From Eustoma russellianum (lineage: Eukaryota > Streptophyta > Magnoliopsida > Gentianales > Gentianaceae): DNA of 64,000 nucleotides. Each line of letters opens with the position of its first letter. The stretch's first letter is position 1. The stretch is taken from the NCBI GenBank assembly GCA_036186865.1, contig AP025056.1:29912011-29976010 (forward strand), written 5' to 3'. The position numbers and the translations under genes are program-made. This document shows, one piece after another, positions 22,299-34,444 of the stretch. The notes under the pieces were generated by a model, which was not told the DNA's origin, did no database searches, and saw only the letters and a list, made by a program, of their open reading frames with translations.

Positions 22299-23448
22299 AA
22301 GAAGATGGTAGAAGACAAGGCTAAGCAAAATTGATATTCTTGCAAGTCCAAAAAGCAATACTACTCTCTTCTTCTTCCTTTCTTTTCTCTTGCTCTTAGC
22401 CTCAAGACTATCCTTCTTATATTCCATATATTATATAGGCTTTGATTATACCACTTTCTCTCGTTCATTTCTTGTACAATGTTGATCAAGGTTTGATCAA
22501 ACCTTCATTCGATCGGTGGTGGTGTTCGTGTTGGTTTGTTTGATTGTTTGATTGTAAAAGGATGGAGCTGATGTGTAGCTCCAGTCACCCTTGCGTTAAG
22601 GTGTTTTTGTGTATAGTGAAAATCGAGGAAGGTGTCCTCGAAGACTGGAGTAGGTTGTTTTAACCGAACCAGTATAAAAATCTTGGTGTTCTAACTTTTC
22701 AGCACTTTTAGTTTCAGTTTCTATTTTTTGCATCGTTTTCATTAACACGGTAAAAATAACAAACGATTTTTAAAAATCATAAAAGTTTGCAGAAACATAG
22801 CTATACGTCCTACCTTTCATTTGGCACAAGTTTCCTCTCATTTGGATAAATATAAGTCAGTCAAACGTTAATAGTTCTGAGACTAGTGCAATCTGATTCT
22901 CAGATTTGCAAATGTTGAGAACATCAATGTGGTTGACAAACTTGTCAAAAGAATTTTGAAAAACTGTTTCAAAAATTTACAGTACATATCTTAAGGGTCA
23001 TATCATAAGATTTTGAGATCATCTGGAGTTGTAAATTAATAGGAATAATTTTTTTCATTTAGAGTAACAGGTTTTAGCAGATTGACACAATCTGAATAAA
23101 AATGTTTTTTAAGGCCTTATGCTTTGAATTTTAATCTGAAATGTTTGTGAAATATAAATAATGTCTAAAAGTAATTTGTCACCAAGTTGCATAATTTTTG
23201 GAGTCTACAACCTGATCATCTAGTTAATCAAAAATCGAGTCTGAAATTAGAATCCGTTTTTAGAAGTAGGTAACTGGTAACAAAAAGTTTTAAAAACAAA
23301 TTTTTTCTGCACCCACTATTCAACCTCCCCTTCTAGTGGTTCTATACAGGTCCTACAAGTGGTACCAGAGAAGGGTTGACTCACAACAAGAAGATTTAGC
23401 AATCTTTGTGAGATCACATCCACTAGACACAAAACCAAGCAAGAAGGT

Positions 23449-24308
23449 ATGTCAAGCCAAAGGCCTACACCTTTTGATTGTGATGTAAATTATGATTTTG
23501 ATTCTGGTTCTGATTCGAAACCATCGTATCATGATTTATATGCTTAATATCTTGAATTACATAACTTTTCTATGACTCTTGCAAAAGAAAATAAACACTT
23601 AATTGAAGACAAGAAATTGTTAGAATCCTCTAACACAAATCTTGTATCTCAACTAAACAATTCAAAAGAGGAGTCGTCTAATTTGATTGTTTCATTGAGA
23701 TATGAAATTGAATATTTGAAATCCGAAAATATGGTAATGAAAGTCGTGATCTCAGATTTAAGATCAAGAAACAAAGATCTAGAAAAGACGGTAAAACAAT
23801 TCGATAGAGGTACTTGCATGTTAGATCGTCTCATTTCTTTGCAAAAACATGAAACTGACAAAACCGGATTAGCATATATTGAATATAATCAGGACCAAAA
23901 CAAATCTACAAATTTTGTTTTATCTTCATCTAAGCGAAAACATGTTTTAAAATGATCGTAAAGCCTAAGAGAGCGACAATACAATCTAGCGAGCCTCACG
24001 TTGCGTCTCATCGCTCTAGTTCTTTTTCATCATATGGAAAATATAATTATGTGCCATGTAGTTATGAAAGAAAGCCATTGATGCATATGCAACATTCATA
24101 TCATACAAATGCATCTAGATCACACACCACGTATACAAATCCAAATGCATTTCAAAAACGAAAATCTTATTATGCTCATAATAATATTTTTGGCTATAGG
24201 CCAAATAGACATGCCCCTAATGTTTATTATATTTCTTCTTTATCTCTTTTCTCACCTTTTCTAAGACCGAGAAAGGTCACCCTTGGGTACGGAAAGGTAC
24301 TCTTGTAG
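23449..24308 (+). pseudogene. N-copia body 2 gag-spacer remnant
   Basis: Second copy of the gag spacer. The coiled-coil part is better preserved here (127 codons from 23572: MTLAKENKHLIEDKKLLESS through TVKQFDRGTCMLDRLISLQK). It then frameshifts into the basic Tyr/His-rich part (YGKYNYVPCSYERKPLMHMQ). A stop near 23547 separates the acidic start. It has the same order and content as body 1, so the deletion that removed the rest of gag-pol happened before the two bodies separated. Confidence 0.85.
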
Positions 24309-24582
24309 AGGTTTGAATCAATAACCCTTAAGGATGCACTAAAAAAGCACGATTTCCATTGATATGTTGATATTTCTATTCATTGTTACTAATGCTTTTG
24401 ATGTAATTTACAAAATAAGGGGGAGATAAAAGCATGATTTAAGGGGGAGAGATAAAGTTAAAAGGGAGCACGATAGCACGAAATTATGAAATTAAAATTA
24501 AATTTGTGCATAATTGTAGGTGGAGCGATCACATTCAAATCATGGACTAATGTTATTTTGCAAATCATCAAAAGGGGGAGAT

Positions 24583-27233
24583 TATTGAGAAAATGGGTTG
24601 GAGTTATTTACAAATGCATGATTTAAATGTTACGTGCTTACGAAATGCATGAATATACTTTGCTTGACATATTTATGTGATAAAAATGCTTTACATGTTT
24701 ATATATAGTGTTGCCGTACTAACAAGCCATGAAGCGTTAATGCTTACATCATATGGCAAATATTTGTTGTCTGTATACTATTTTCAGGTGCCATGATTAA
24801 TGAACTAAACTAGTTCATTAAGTGAAGTGCTTAAGTTAATGAACTAACTAGTTCATTAAATGAAGACATATTTGGAGAGAGCTATATGGAAACAAACTTG
24901 AAATGGAAATTCTCCTCAACTCATTCAATATACACACCAGTTGCATATATATTATATATCCATACTTTTTCAAAAGGAACTATATACTTATATTCCGACG
25001 TACAACCGACATGTAACACATATTATAAACATAAGTCGAGGTCACACCACTATGTACAGCTCATGTTTATGATTATATTCAGCTCTTATATCATATATTA
25101 CAAGTCATAATGACGTCAAAATTATAACGACATGTTACAAGGTTATAAACCTAAAATTGTCCTATCGGGTGACTACTGAAACTTCACCGACATGTTACGT
25201 ACTTGCCATATAAAGATGTCCAGCCTATATACATCAAAATTATTCTAAAATTTCGTGGTCCACATGTTACAATCATCCACAAGATCATACTATGTGTGCA
25301 CACACAAATCACCCACAAGTTAGCATAGATTTGTAGAGAATTCAAACTCAATTCTATTTTGGCACATGTGCCGTTTATACTCAGCTATTGGAGCTGAATA
25401 TACACCTCATTTTATGAATTTCATGTGTGACATAATATATATTACATGAGTAGGAAGTTTGAAATTAATCGAAGAAAAATCGGCTTATCGAAGAAAGTCG
25501 AAAATTCGGTTTTCCACAAACCTACACATGTGGAACGTTTGTGACACTGATGTAACATGTATCTAGACACTTTTTACACATTCAAGAAATGTTAAAGTGT
25601 TCTAGAAAATTCAAAAAGGCTGATTACAATTTACCATATATGTGTGAATATTATGCAGTATTTGACAAAGCTTACCAAAAGAAAATTTTCAGCCTCCTTC
25701 ACACACCTATTTCTGCATTTTTGGAGCCTAAGTGGAGCTTATTTAGCACTTCATTTGGTGGAGGACATGCCACAAAAGATTGGTGACAATGAAGAGGGCA
25801 ACACATAAGTAAAGAATTCAGAAGAAAACACATGATGAAAATTTCAGCACATGTTGTGTGGTGGCCGATTTTTTGCCTATTATTTGTCTTCAATTTTTGC
25901 CCAAAATTTAAGAGGATTGAATTGTGATTATATGGAGTTATTCACCTTAATTTTTAGCACATGTTTTCATATTTTTTGAAGAAATTCCAGCTCATTTAAA
26001 GTTTGCCAAGGTGGACTAATGATGGTCAATCAATAACTGATAACTAGGCAAAGACAAGTCATCCCTCCAATCATATTCCACCAAGTAAGCAAGGTTGTGT
26101 CATCTTTTACACAAGGCAATCTTCCAAGGGAATTCAAGACAATTCTTAAGGATGAATACTGACCTAGGGGGCGGCCAAGATGTTATAAAAGAAGAAGATG
26201 GTGCAAGACAAGGCTAAGCAAAATTGATATTTTTACAAGTCCAAAAAGCAAGACTACTCTCTTCTTCGTCTTTTCTTTTCTGTTGCTCTTAGCCTCAAGC
26301 CTATCATTCTTATATTACATATATTATTTAGGCTTTGATTATACCACCTGCATTGGTTCATTTCTTTTAAAAGGTTGATCAAGGTTTGATCAAACCTTCA
26401 TTCAATCGGTGGTGGCGTTCGTGTTGGTTTGTTTGATTGTTTTATTGTAAAAGGATGGAGTTGATGTGTAGCTCCAGTCACCCTTGTATTAAGTTTCCTT
26501 TGTGTTTAGTGAAAATCAAGGATGGTGTCCTCGAAGACTGGAGTAGGTTGTTTTAACCGAACCAGTATAAAAATCTTGGTGTTCTTACTTTTCAGCACTT
26601 TGAATTTCTATTTTCTGCATCGTATTCATCAGCACGGTAAAAATAGCAAACAATTTTTAAAAATCATAAAATTACGTAGAAACATAGCCATACTTTCTAG
26701 CTTTCATTTGGCACACGTTTCATCTCATTTAGATAAGTATAAATCAATCAAACGTTAATAGTTATGAGACTAGTGCAATCTGATTCTCAGATTTGCAAAG
26801 GTTGAGAACATCGACATGGTTGACAAACTTGCCAAACGAATTTTGAAAAACTGTTCCAAACCTTTAAAGTACATATCCTAAGGGTCATATCATAAAATTT
26901 TGAAATCAATGGAGTTGTAAATTAATAGGAATAAATTTTGCATTTTGAGAAACAATTTCTAGCAGATTAACACAATCGTTTTTAAGGCCTTATACTTTGA
27001 ATTTTAATCTGAAATTTTTATGACATATAAATAACGTCTGAAAAGTACGTTGTCACCAAATTTCATAGTTTTTGGAGGTCTATAACCTGAGCATCTAGTT
27101 AATGAAAACCGGGTCTGAAAACATAATATTTTTTTTCAGAAGTGGGTAATTGGTAACAAAAAGTTTTAAAAACCAATTTTTTCCACACCGATTATTCAAC
27201 CCCCTCTTTTAGTGGTTCTATACATGTCCTACA
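24583..27233 (+). repeat. N-copia LTR-c (right)
   Basis: About 2,651 bp. The TG start is mutated (TATTGAG instead of TGTTGAG) and the end is TCCTACA at 27233. It directly abuts element C reverse transcriptase/RNase H sequence. The TATA motif GTTATAAAAG is at about 26182. Confidence 0.9.
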
Positions 27234-28240
27234 ACATCAAGACACATCCTAGGTCATTCTTAGATGTGTCGCTGTAAATCACAAACCCTTCCACGCCTGA
27301 GGGTTTGTGCCAACACTAGGCAGTAGTTAATCTCCTTTTCAGTTTAGAGAAACTCGTCTCACAGTCTACGCTTCACTCGAACTTTGTCTTCTTCTGTGTC
27401 AATCTACTCAATGGCACAGCAATCATCAAGAACCCTTCGACAAACTTCCAATAATATCCTAACAGACCTAGAAAGCTCCTTACTTAAGTGACCTTTGTAG
27501 GTTTCGGTCGTTTACTGATTGCCTCTATTTTCCTCGGATCCACAGATATGCCTTCCTCCAAAACTACGTGACTCAGGAAGGTCACACTCTTCAGCCAAAA
27601 CTCGCCTTTGCTAAACTTTGCGTACAACCTCTTCTACATCAGAATCTCCAATACTTCTCTAAAATGTTCAGCATGAGCCTCTTCATCAGGTGAGTATACC
27701 AGGATGTCATCAATGAATACTACCACAAAGTTATCCAACTGTGCTCTATGAATACTACTGTTCATTAGATCCATGAACGCTGCTGGGGCATTGGTCAATC
27801 CAAATGGGATCACCAGAAACTTACACTATTTGTATCTGTAATCTGATCTGAGGTCAATTTGGGAGAACACTTTTGCATCCTGTTTAGATGCAGATGGTTC
27901 ACAGTTGCGAGGTAAATGATGCATAGTATGTTAAACATTAACAAAGCCTTTACCTTCAACTAATCAAACATGTTCACAATTTTGAGCAGAGGATACTTGT
28001 TCTTAATAATGATTTTGTTTAATTCTCTGTAATCAAAGCACGGTCCCATACTACCATTCTTTTTCTTTACAAACAACACTGGTGCTTCCAAGGGCGATAC
28101 ACTGGATCAGATAGACTTCCTATCCAGTAGCTCCTATAGTTGCTCTTTCAGTTCTTTGAGTTTGGATTGTGCCATTTTGTATGGCAGCTTTGATATGTCA
28201 GCTTTGAATCATACATTAACAGGAACCTTATTTACATGTA
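27234..28240 (-). pseudogene. Element C reverse transcriptase and start of RNase H
   Basis: Read on the minus strand. Near 28240-28030 it shows an N-terminal stretch LKELKEQL, ELLDRKSI and APVLFVKKKNGSM, then FDYRELNK. The catalytic FIDD box lies at about 27715-27703 (VVVFIDDILVYS). The frame then runs through the thumb and ends in the beginning of RNase H, FVIYSDTSKNDLGCVLM, at about 27290-27236. RNase H is cut off there by N-copia. Many stops and frameshifts occur. The protease that should lie between gag and this region is essentially absent, so a second deletion exists near 28250-28390. Typical Ty3/gypsy order is respected. Confidence 0.85.
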
Positions 28241-28398
28241 TCGCACCTAACATGCTCAGGGGTCACTTGAGGAGTCACACAAATATATAACATCATGATC
28301 AATCTCAAAACTTTAAATTTAAATGTACCTATCACCACTTCATTGGATTCTTGGACATCTTATGTGTCATAACACGTACCCTGGCGTTAGTCCTGGGC

Positions 28399-29366
28399 TT
28401 ATTCCTTTGTTGTGTACCTGCATTCTGTTGGGTACCTAGTTAGGTCTGGGCAGTCCCTCACCTTGTGTCTAGTCTTGCCACACTTGAAGCAAGCATTAGT
28501 TCTCCTCCAACATTCCCCTGCGTGTGAGCGGTTGCACGTAGGACATATGGAAGTCGCCTGCTGATTAGCCATGAGTAATTGCTGCAGTCGCGGCGGATAA
28601 CCTACTGGTGCTCTTCTCGGCACTTTGACCACACGTCCAGGTCGCATACCACTTCTTTCTTCTATGGGCCTCTTGCCCCTATTCTCTCTTCCCGTCTCTG
28701 CAGGTCGCTCTCAACTCCAAAACATGCATCCAATAGTTCTTCAAAGTTCCTGGCATTTGTATTCACTATCCCCAAGCAAATGCGTGCATCGAGTTCTTTC
28801 TTGAACTTCAAGATTTTTAGCCTCGTGTCTGTCATAGTGGCCGGAACAAACCTTCTCAGTGCATTAAATCTGTCTGCATACTTTGCCACTATCATGCTAC
28901 CCTATCTCAGTAGTTCGGATACTCCTATGTTCTACCGAATAGCTGTGGCCAGAACATAATACTTCTTGGACTCTTTGCAGTAACGAGTCCACGTCAATGG
29001 CAGGGGTATATTCAGAACTATGCCATTCCACCACTGGCTTGCCTTGCCAATCAAGAACGGTAGAATCATATCCACTTTTATCTCTTTTGGTACCTGGAGT
29101 AGCCTTAAAATATTCTTTACTTCATCTAACCATCCACGTCAGAGTCAGAGATCCCTCTTAAATTAGGGGTCATGAACCTTCTTCATCTCCCTATACAAAA
29201 AGCGTATGCCATGCTGTGGCAGTGGTGGAGGCTGGTTTTGGTTGGCAACTGCTTGCCAAATCAGCATTACGACATCGATTAAAGCCTGCAGTAATATCCC
29301 CTGGTTCTGGTTCTGACCGTTGCTTTTGTTTCCTCCGTTATCGGTGTTGTCTTTTTGGGGAGGCAT
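28399..29366 (-). pseudogene. Element C gag
   Basis: Three minus-strand pieces. The N terminus is at 29366-29163 (MPPQKDNTDNGGNKSNGQNQ, then LLQALI). The capsid C-terminal part is at 28895-28662 (AKYADRFNALRRFVPATMTD, then RNFEELLDACFGVESDLQRR). The nucleocapsid part is at 28647-28399, with a CPTCNRSHAGECW motif followed by a CCHC zinc knuckle CFKCGKTRHKVRDC. Gag would form the virus-like particle and bind the element RNA. The central capsid piece (29160-28900) is too shifted to read in one frame. The order and knuckle make the assignment secure; the gene is dead. Confidence 0.85.
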
Positions 29367-29676
29367 TTTTCTGTAAGGTCGTGAGTTATTAAATTCAATA
29401 AGTTATTAAAGATATTTCAAGAATTGACTAAACCTACATAGGGGAGTATGCAAAGGTTTGGGGTAAATAAGCGTTAAATAAATTAATTTAAAGAAAAAAC
29501 ACGTACCCCCTTACCCGATCACCACTAAATTCTAAAATCATGTCTCATTCCAAAGATCATTGCTTAAATCTACATGTACCAGTTATATCTAAGATCGTTG
29601 CTTATTTTTGAATACTGTTACTTAAATATATGATGGTTGCTTAATTCTAAGTTCCCCAAGCAGATATAGAACCTGG

Positions 29677-29688
29677 ACTTTGATACCA
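29677..29688 (-). other. Primer binding site of element C
   Basis: TGGTATCAAAGT on the minus strand, two bases inside the right LTR. It matches the initiator tRNA-Met site with two changes, in line with the age of C. Confidence 0.85.
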
Positions 29689-30447
29689 CTTGAAGCGCCC
29701 TGTCCCAAGTCATAGGACTCGAAACGTTTCACCCACCGTATTCTACTATGAGAAACACAAGGCGTCAGTACCAATCACATACATGTCAACAATGTGGCAC
29801 ATGATAAAGTTGCGGAAGCGTCATAAATTTAAAACCTCAATAAATTAATAGAAAATCCAAATGAAAAAATAAATAATGTATAGGGCTGACAAAGCCCGAA
29901 CATAGTGAAAAAAAGAAACATCCAAAGTCCAACAAAAGTCTAAAATTCCCAAACATAATAATCAAAATAAATGTCCTCAATAATCCTCCAGAAATCATCA
30001 TCTCATCGATTGCCTAGGCCTCCTACTGAGCCCACTCTTCCTCGTTCTCAATAAATAACAAGTTGTACCCTGGATCCTCTGTAAAAATATAAACATGTTC
30101 TTGTGAATGAATTTAGTCACCCGTAAGAACCAACACGTATCCGATATAGGATCATATATGAGGGGACCAGTGCAAATAATATAAAATAAATGAATAACCT
30201 ACCATGTTCCTTTTTCACAATTAATTACCAAAATAACCCCAACAGTCAAACAAGTAATAGAGGTCAACAGTCCAACATAATAATGTCACAGTTGCGTGAG
30301 GCATGCCTTGTCATGCACAATTTCATAGTCAAAATTCATGCGATGCCTTTCTCTTAAAACAATGCCATGCATGCCGACCGGTAATCCTACATATGTGTGC
30401 TTGTACCTCGTACGATACACAACACTCCATAGCGCTATAGGTACCCC

Positions 30448-31330
30448 GCAAGATTTCTTTATTTTTCAATCACCTGGAAGGGACAAAAGACAAATCTGGT
30501 TCTTTCTTCTTTGGATATACAGTGAATCTCTTAGTAGGATTCGAACATAGGTGAAGTTCTGACCATCTATCAGAGAAAAAGAATCGAAGTAGAGTGAGCT
30601 AGATGAGAAAGAAGCAAGTGAAAACAACTCCAATCAGTGAGGATGGGACCTCAGAATACATGTTCTTTTGATTTCAAATCTACGGTATTTGGACTGTTCT
30701 TGGTCCAACAAATAATAGACTGGTTGTAGAATTAGCCCTTTTGTTTGCCAATCCTTCTGTTTAATCTTAGAAATAAAAATAGGCTCACCAACTTCACTTG
30801 CCTCTATCAGAGGGTCGCTCCAGGCAGGTTTGGATCACTTACAATAGGCTCCATGCTCCTCCCACTGCTTGAGAGCTTACGGTTTCATGTTCTATTTCAC
30901 TCCCACCTGTCTTCTTCCCACTATAGTGGGAGCCTCGCTAACCTTAGAGGCTAGTTACTCTAAGCTAGGGTCTCTGTCCGCTTACCCACATCTACCGTAA
31001 ATGGATTGCTGAAGCAAAATCTACAAAGGAACTTTTAGAACGCTCCATATCTTGTGACACACGGAGCGTGGAATTTTCTTTTAGAAAGTTGGTCTTTCTT
31101 TCTAAAGGTTCATTCTTTAGAATTCTACAGGTACCAACAGTCATTTCATTTCTGGATTTCGAAATAGAACATCAGGCTATTCCTTTCTTGTAGTTGACCA
31201 GATACGTACTTGGGATTCTCATCACTCCCTTATCATTCAAAATGGTCTATATTGGAGCTTTTTCAATTCTATAATCGCCGAACACTAGCATCCGATGCAT
31301 CAATGAATTGTTGCAGTTCGGTCGAGTGAC
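30448..31330. other. Organellar-like DNA segment with a large-subunit rRNA fragment
   Basis: Composition and texture differ from the flanking LTR. On the minus strand, 30905-30855 reads GGAGTGAAATAGAACATG, AAACCGTAAGCT and AAGCAGTGGGAGG in order. This is a conserved stretch of domain II of 23S-type rRNA as found in plastid rrn23 and plant mitochondrial rrn26. The rRNA match stops abruptly on both sides, a mosaic typical of plant mitochondrial intergenic DNA. A 16-bp palindrome TCCCACTATAGTGGGA lies at about 30914-30931. The LTR of C resumes around 31330-31380. I infer a nuclear copy of mitochondrial (or plastid) DNA; only the rRNA patch supports this directly. Confidence 0.45.
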
Positions 31331-32043
31331 TTTATACTGTACTCAAGTCACAACGGGCACAAAGTGCCCACATCTGGTACTTTTACCCTGTATGATACAC
31401 AGTACTCATATCACAACGGCACAATGTGATGCAGAATGTCAAAAAACATAGATTTAGCACCATTTTATCTTTCTTCTTTCTACTTCCACATTTTCCTTCT
31501 TTTTCCCATTTCCTTAATTTTCCTGTTCTCTTTTTTTCTGCCGATCCAACCCCTGTCTGGTTCATTCCTAACCTGTTTCCCCCTAAACTTCTTGCTCACC
31601 CACTCCCTCACACGACCTAGCACCCCGACTCGGTTCCCCTTGATCGCCGAGCCCCTCTGACCCGACCTAACTCCCTCACCCCTCATCCACCTCTCTTAAC
31701 CACCCAGCTACCCCCTCCTTTATTCAAACTCACCACCCCAACACTCTCACGCACTAACACTTCCACACAACGACAGACGCACACACAGCATGCGTTTGCA
31801 TAGCGCGTGTGGCGCATGCATCCATGTGCCACCACACGCACCGCCACTAGATTTTTCTAGCCTATCTCTAACATCATTCCAGGCCTATTTCCACACCTAG
31901 ACAAAATTTCTAGGAAAATCAATCCCTCTTAAGGTCATACAATATTCAATTCGATAAAAAGATCACACCTTTCTTCATTTATCATATCATCTATGCACAC
32001 ACATCCACATACACATTCATATCGCATCAAATTAGAAGAAATC

Positions 32044-32084
<41 letters not shown>

Positions 32085-32086
<2 letters not shown>

Positions 32087-34362
32087 AAAAAAGACAATCG
32101 TACATAAAGAGGCGTGGTGGTGGAACGAGGATGTGCAGCGATAAATAAGGAATAAGCAAAAGAGTTTTAGGGAGGTGTTAAGCTGTATAGAGGGGGAGGA
32201 AAAAGAGAGAGTGAGGGAGAACTACAAAATCGCCAGGACGGAGGCGAAGAAGGCAGTGACGGAGGCAAAGAACGCAGCCTATAAAAGGATGTATGAAAGA
32301 TTAGAAACAAAAGACGGAGAGCGTGATATGTTCAAGATTGCAAAAGCTAGAGATCGAAAGAGGCAAGACCTAGGAGTCGTGAAGTTTATAAAGAGAGAAG
32401 ATGGACATGTTTTAGTCAAAGAAAAAGACATCAAGGGGCAATGGCAAACATACTTTCACAACCTTTTCAACAGCGGAAGGGTCGACCATGAAGAAAGAGA
32501 AAGCATCGATACCCAAAAACGACAACATAACAACTACGATTGTCGTAGTATCACACAAGTAGAGGTGAAGAGAGCACTTAAGAAGATGGGAAGAGCTAAG
32601 GCAGTTGGCCTGGATAACATACCCATTGAGGCGTGAAAGTGTTTGGGAGATGAGGGGGTTCAATGGCTAACTACTCTATTCAACCTTATTTTCAAAACAG
32701 TAAAAATTCCAGATGAGCGGAGAAGGAGTGTAGTGGTCCCTCTATATAAGAAAAAAGGAAACGCACAGTATTGTGGGAATTACAGGGGGATTAAATTGCT
32801 AAGTCATAATATGAAGTTATGGGAGAGAGTAATCGACACTAGAATTAGGAGAGAAACTCAAGTTACGGTAGACCAATTTGGTTTTATGCCAGGACGGTCT
32901 ACCACGGAGGCAATACAGATTTTAAGGAGATTGATGGAGAAGTATAGGGAGAAGAAGCACGATCTGCATATGGTTTTCATCGATCTTGAAAAAGCGTATG
33001 ATAGTGTGCCACGTAGACCGATATGAGATAGTCTGGATGCAAGAAGGGTTCCTATGAAGTATATAAATATAATTAGGGGTATGTATGCTAGGACGAAAAC
33101 AACCATTCATACGCTTGTAGGGAATACAGACTTCTTCCCGGTTGAAGTAGGCCTCCATCAAGGGTCTGCTTTGAGCCCATTTCTTTTTGCAGTTGTCCTA
33201 GACGAGTTGTCAAAGAAGATCCAAGAGACAATCCCATGGTGTATGCTTTTTGCTGACGATATTATATTAGTTGCAGAAAGTAGACAAAGCCTGAGTATGA
33301 GACTAGAGGAGTGGCGAGGGGCTTTAGAGAGAAAAGGCCTAAAGATTAGTCGTTCTAAGACTGAGTATCTGCACTGCGACTTCAGCGGCGCAGCTGACGA
33401 TGAGAATAGTCAACTCACCATCGAAGGTCAAGTGGTCCCAAAGGTAAGTAAGTTTAAGTACCTAGGATCATTTGTACAGAAAAATGGGGATATAGAGAGT
33501 GACGTAGCACACCGAGTTCAGGCAGGTTGGTGTAGGTGGAGGGCGGCCTCAGGGGTGCTGTGTGACAAGAATTTTCCGACTAAATTAAAGGGAAAATTTT
33601 ATAGGGTGGCAGTGCGGCCGGCAATGTTATATGGAACAGACTGCTGGGCTATCAAGAGGACGCAGTCACAGAAGATGGAAGTGGCAGAGATGAGAATGCT
33701 GAGGTGGATGTGTGGGCATACAAGGCTAGACAGGTTAAGAAATGAGGTATACAGAGAAATGTTAGGGGTGGCTAGTATATCAAATAAGATAAGAGAGGGA
33801 AGACTTAGATGGTTTGAGCATGTCAAGAGGAGATAGACAACGGCGTCTGTCAGAGCAATTGAAAGCCTCAATGTAGAAGGAAAGAGGAGTAAAGGTAGAC
33901 CCAAACTAAAGTGGGATGAGCAGATTAGGCATGACTTACTAGAGTTGCACCTCTCTGAGGACATGGTCTAGGATAGGAGTTCGTAGAGGCAGAGGATTAA
34001 GGTTAAGGAGGGATAGACAGGATATAGGGGCGCCATAGAGGATTAGATAGTATTTACACTGTAGGTTGACGTTGCACTTTTTTTTTCCCGGTATTTAGCT
34101 TTCATATTTTTGTGCATATCCACTGTTATGACTATTTTATTATCAAGAGATTTTCGTTTATGTTTAATACAACCCCTTCACTAGTACATATTCCTATTAT
34201 TGTGCTAATTCTGCAGGTACATATAGAGTCGGGGGTCTCACTGGAAGCAAACTCTCTATCCCCTGGGATGGAGGTATTGTTTGCCTGCCGCTCACCCTCC
34301 CCAGACCCTAGCGATAGTTTTTGCTATCGTTGGGATATACTGGGTATGATTGTTGTTGTTGT

Positions 34363-34364
<2 letters not shown>
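32085..34364 (+). mobile_element. RTE-clade LINE, 5'-truncated
   Basis: A 2.28 kb non-LTR element on the plus strand. The protein region is RTE-type reverse transcriptase. The 3' UTR has the plant RTE signature: GGGGTCTCACTGGAAGCA-like, CCCAGACCCTAGCG, then ATACTGGGTATG followed by a TTG repeat tail at 34350-34364. It is inserted in a TA-dinucleotide run (32041-32084 before, 34365-34420 after). The endonuclease domain is missing, so the copy is truncated at its 5' end, as is usual for LINEs. Confidence 0.9.
32175..33960 (+). pseudogene. RTE reverse transcriptase pseudogene
   Basis: One reading frame covers the whole domain but is broken by in-frame stops at 32634, 33024, 33834 and about 33969. 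Visible in order: the linker NYKIARTEAKKAVTEAKNAA; the start of RT, GRAKAVGLDNIPIEA; the fingers, YKKKGNAQYCGNYRGIKLLS; FGFMPGRSTTEAI; the first catalytic Asp in VFIDLEKAYDSVPR; LHQGSALSPFLF; and the catalytic box FADDIILV at about 33250. The C-terminal region contains GWCRWRAASGVLCD, MRMLRWMCGHTR and GRLRWFEHVKRR, characteristic of plant RTE elements. The enzyme copies LINE RNA at the target site. The stops look like C-to-T changes at former Trp, Arg or Gln codons. Confidence 0.92.

Positions 34365-34420
<56 letters not shown>
34365..34420. repeat. (TA)n run between the RTE and L1 LINEs
   Basis: Almost pure TA repeat. It appears to be part of the L1 target duplication into which the RTE inserted. 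Similar runs are at 32041-32084 and 37479-37523. Confidence 0.95.
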
Positions 34421-34428
34421 GTGAAAGA

Positions 34429-34444
34429 CAGACGGTACCGTCTG
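34429..34444. repeat. 16-bp perfect palindrome at the L1 3' end
   Basis: CAGACGGTACCGTCTG, nine bases inside the 3' end of the LINE. A stem of up to 8 bp could form in the RNA. Confidence 0.8.

Larger units (their letters stand above)
20721..23357 (+). repeat. N-copia LTR-b (middle, shared)
   Basis: 2,637 bp, TGTTGAG...CCTACA. It is preceded by the polypurine tract AAAAGGGGGAGA (20708-20719) and followed by a primer-site-like sequence. It contains U3 palindromes at 20936-20956 and 20974-20995 and a TATA motif GTTATAAAAAG at 22288-22298. Confidence 0.92.
17614..27233 (+). mobile_element. N-copia: three-LTR tandem of a non-autonomous Sirevirus-like copia element
   Basis: Three LTRs of one family alternate with two short bodies: LTR-a (17614-19504, lacking its first roughly 755 bp), body 1 (19505-20720), LTR-b (20721-23357), body 2 (23358-24582) and LTR-c (24583-27233). 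Each body is about 1.2 kb. It contains a tRNA-Met primer site, a degraded gag segment without zinc knuckle, and several AGGGGGAGA polypurine tracts. There is no protease, integrase, reverse transcriptase or RNase H. The gag segment is homologous to part of copia-1 gag (63670-62831). The arrangement shares the middle LTR, as expected for unequal recombination between elements or insertion by LTR-LTR recombination. It interrupts element C between RNase H and the integrase zinc finger. Confidence 0.9.

Noticed and set aside
30520..30560. Possible tRNA end (AGGATTCGAAC) in the organellar-like segment
   Set aside because: The T-arm would need mismatched stem pairs, and no anticodon or acceptor arm is visible.
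31426..31686. Overlapping 60-75 codon frames on both strands in the pyrimidine-rich part of the element C LTR
   Set aside because: Low-complexity CT-rich sequence typical of the U3/leader of these LTRs; frames on opposite strands are shadows of composition.
34360..34440. Ile-Tyr repeat frames over TA runs (also 32041, 37480 and 41560)
   Set aside because: Translation of dinucleotide repeats; no coding meaning.
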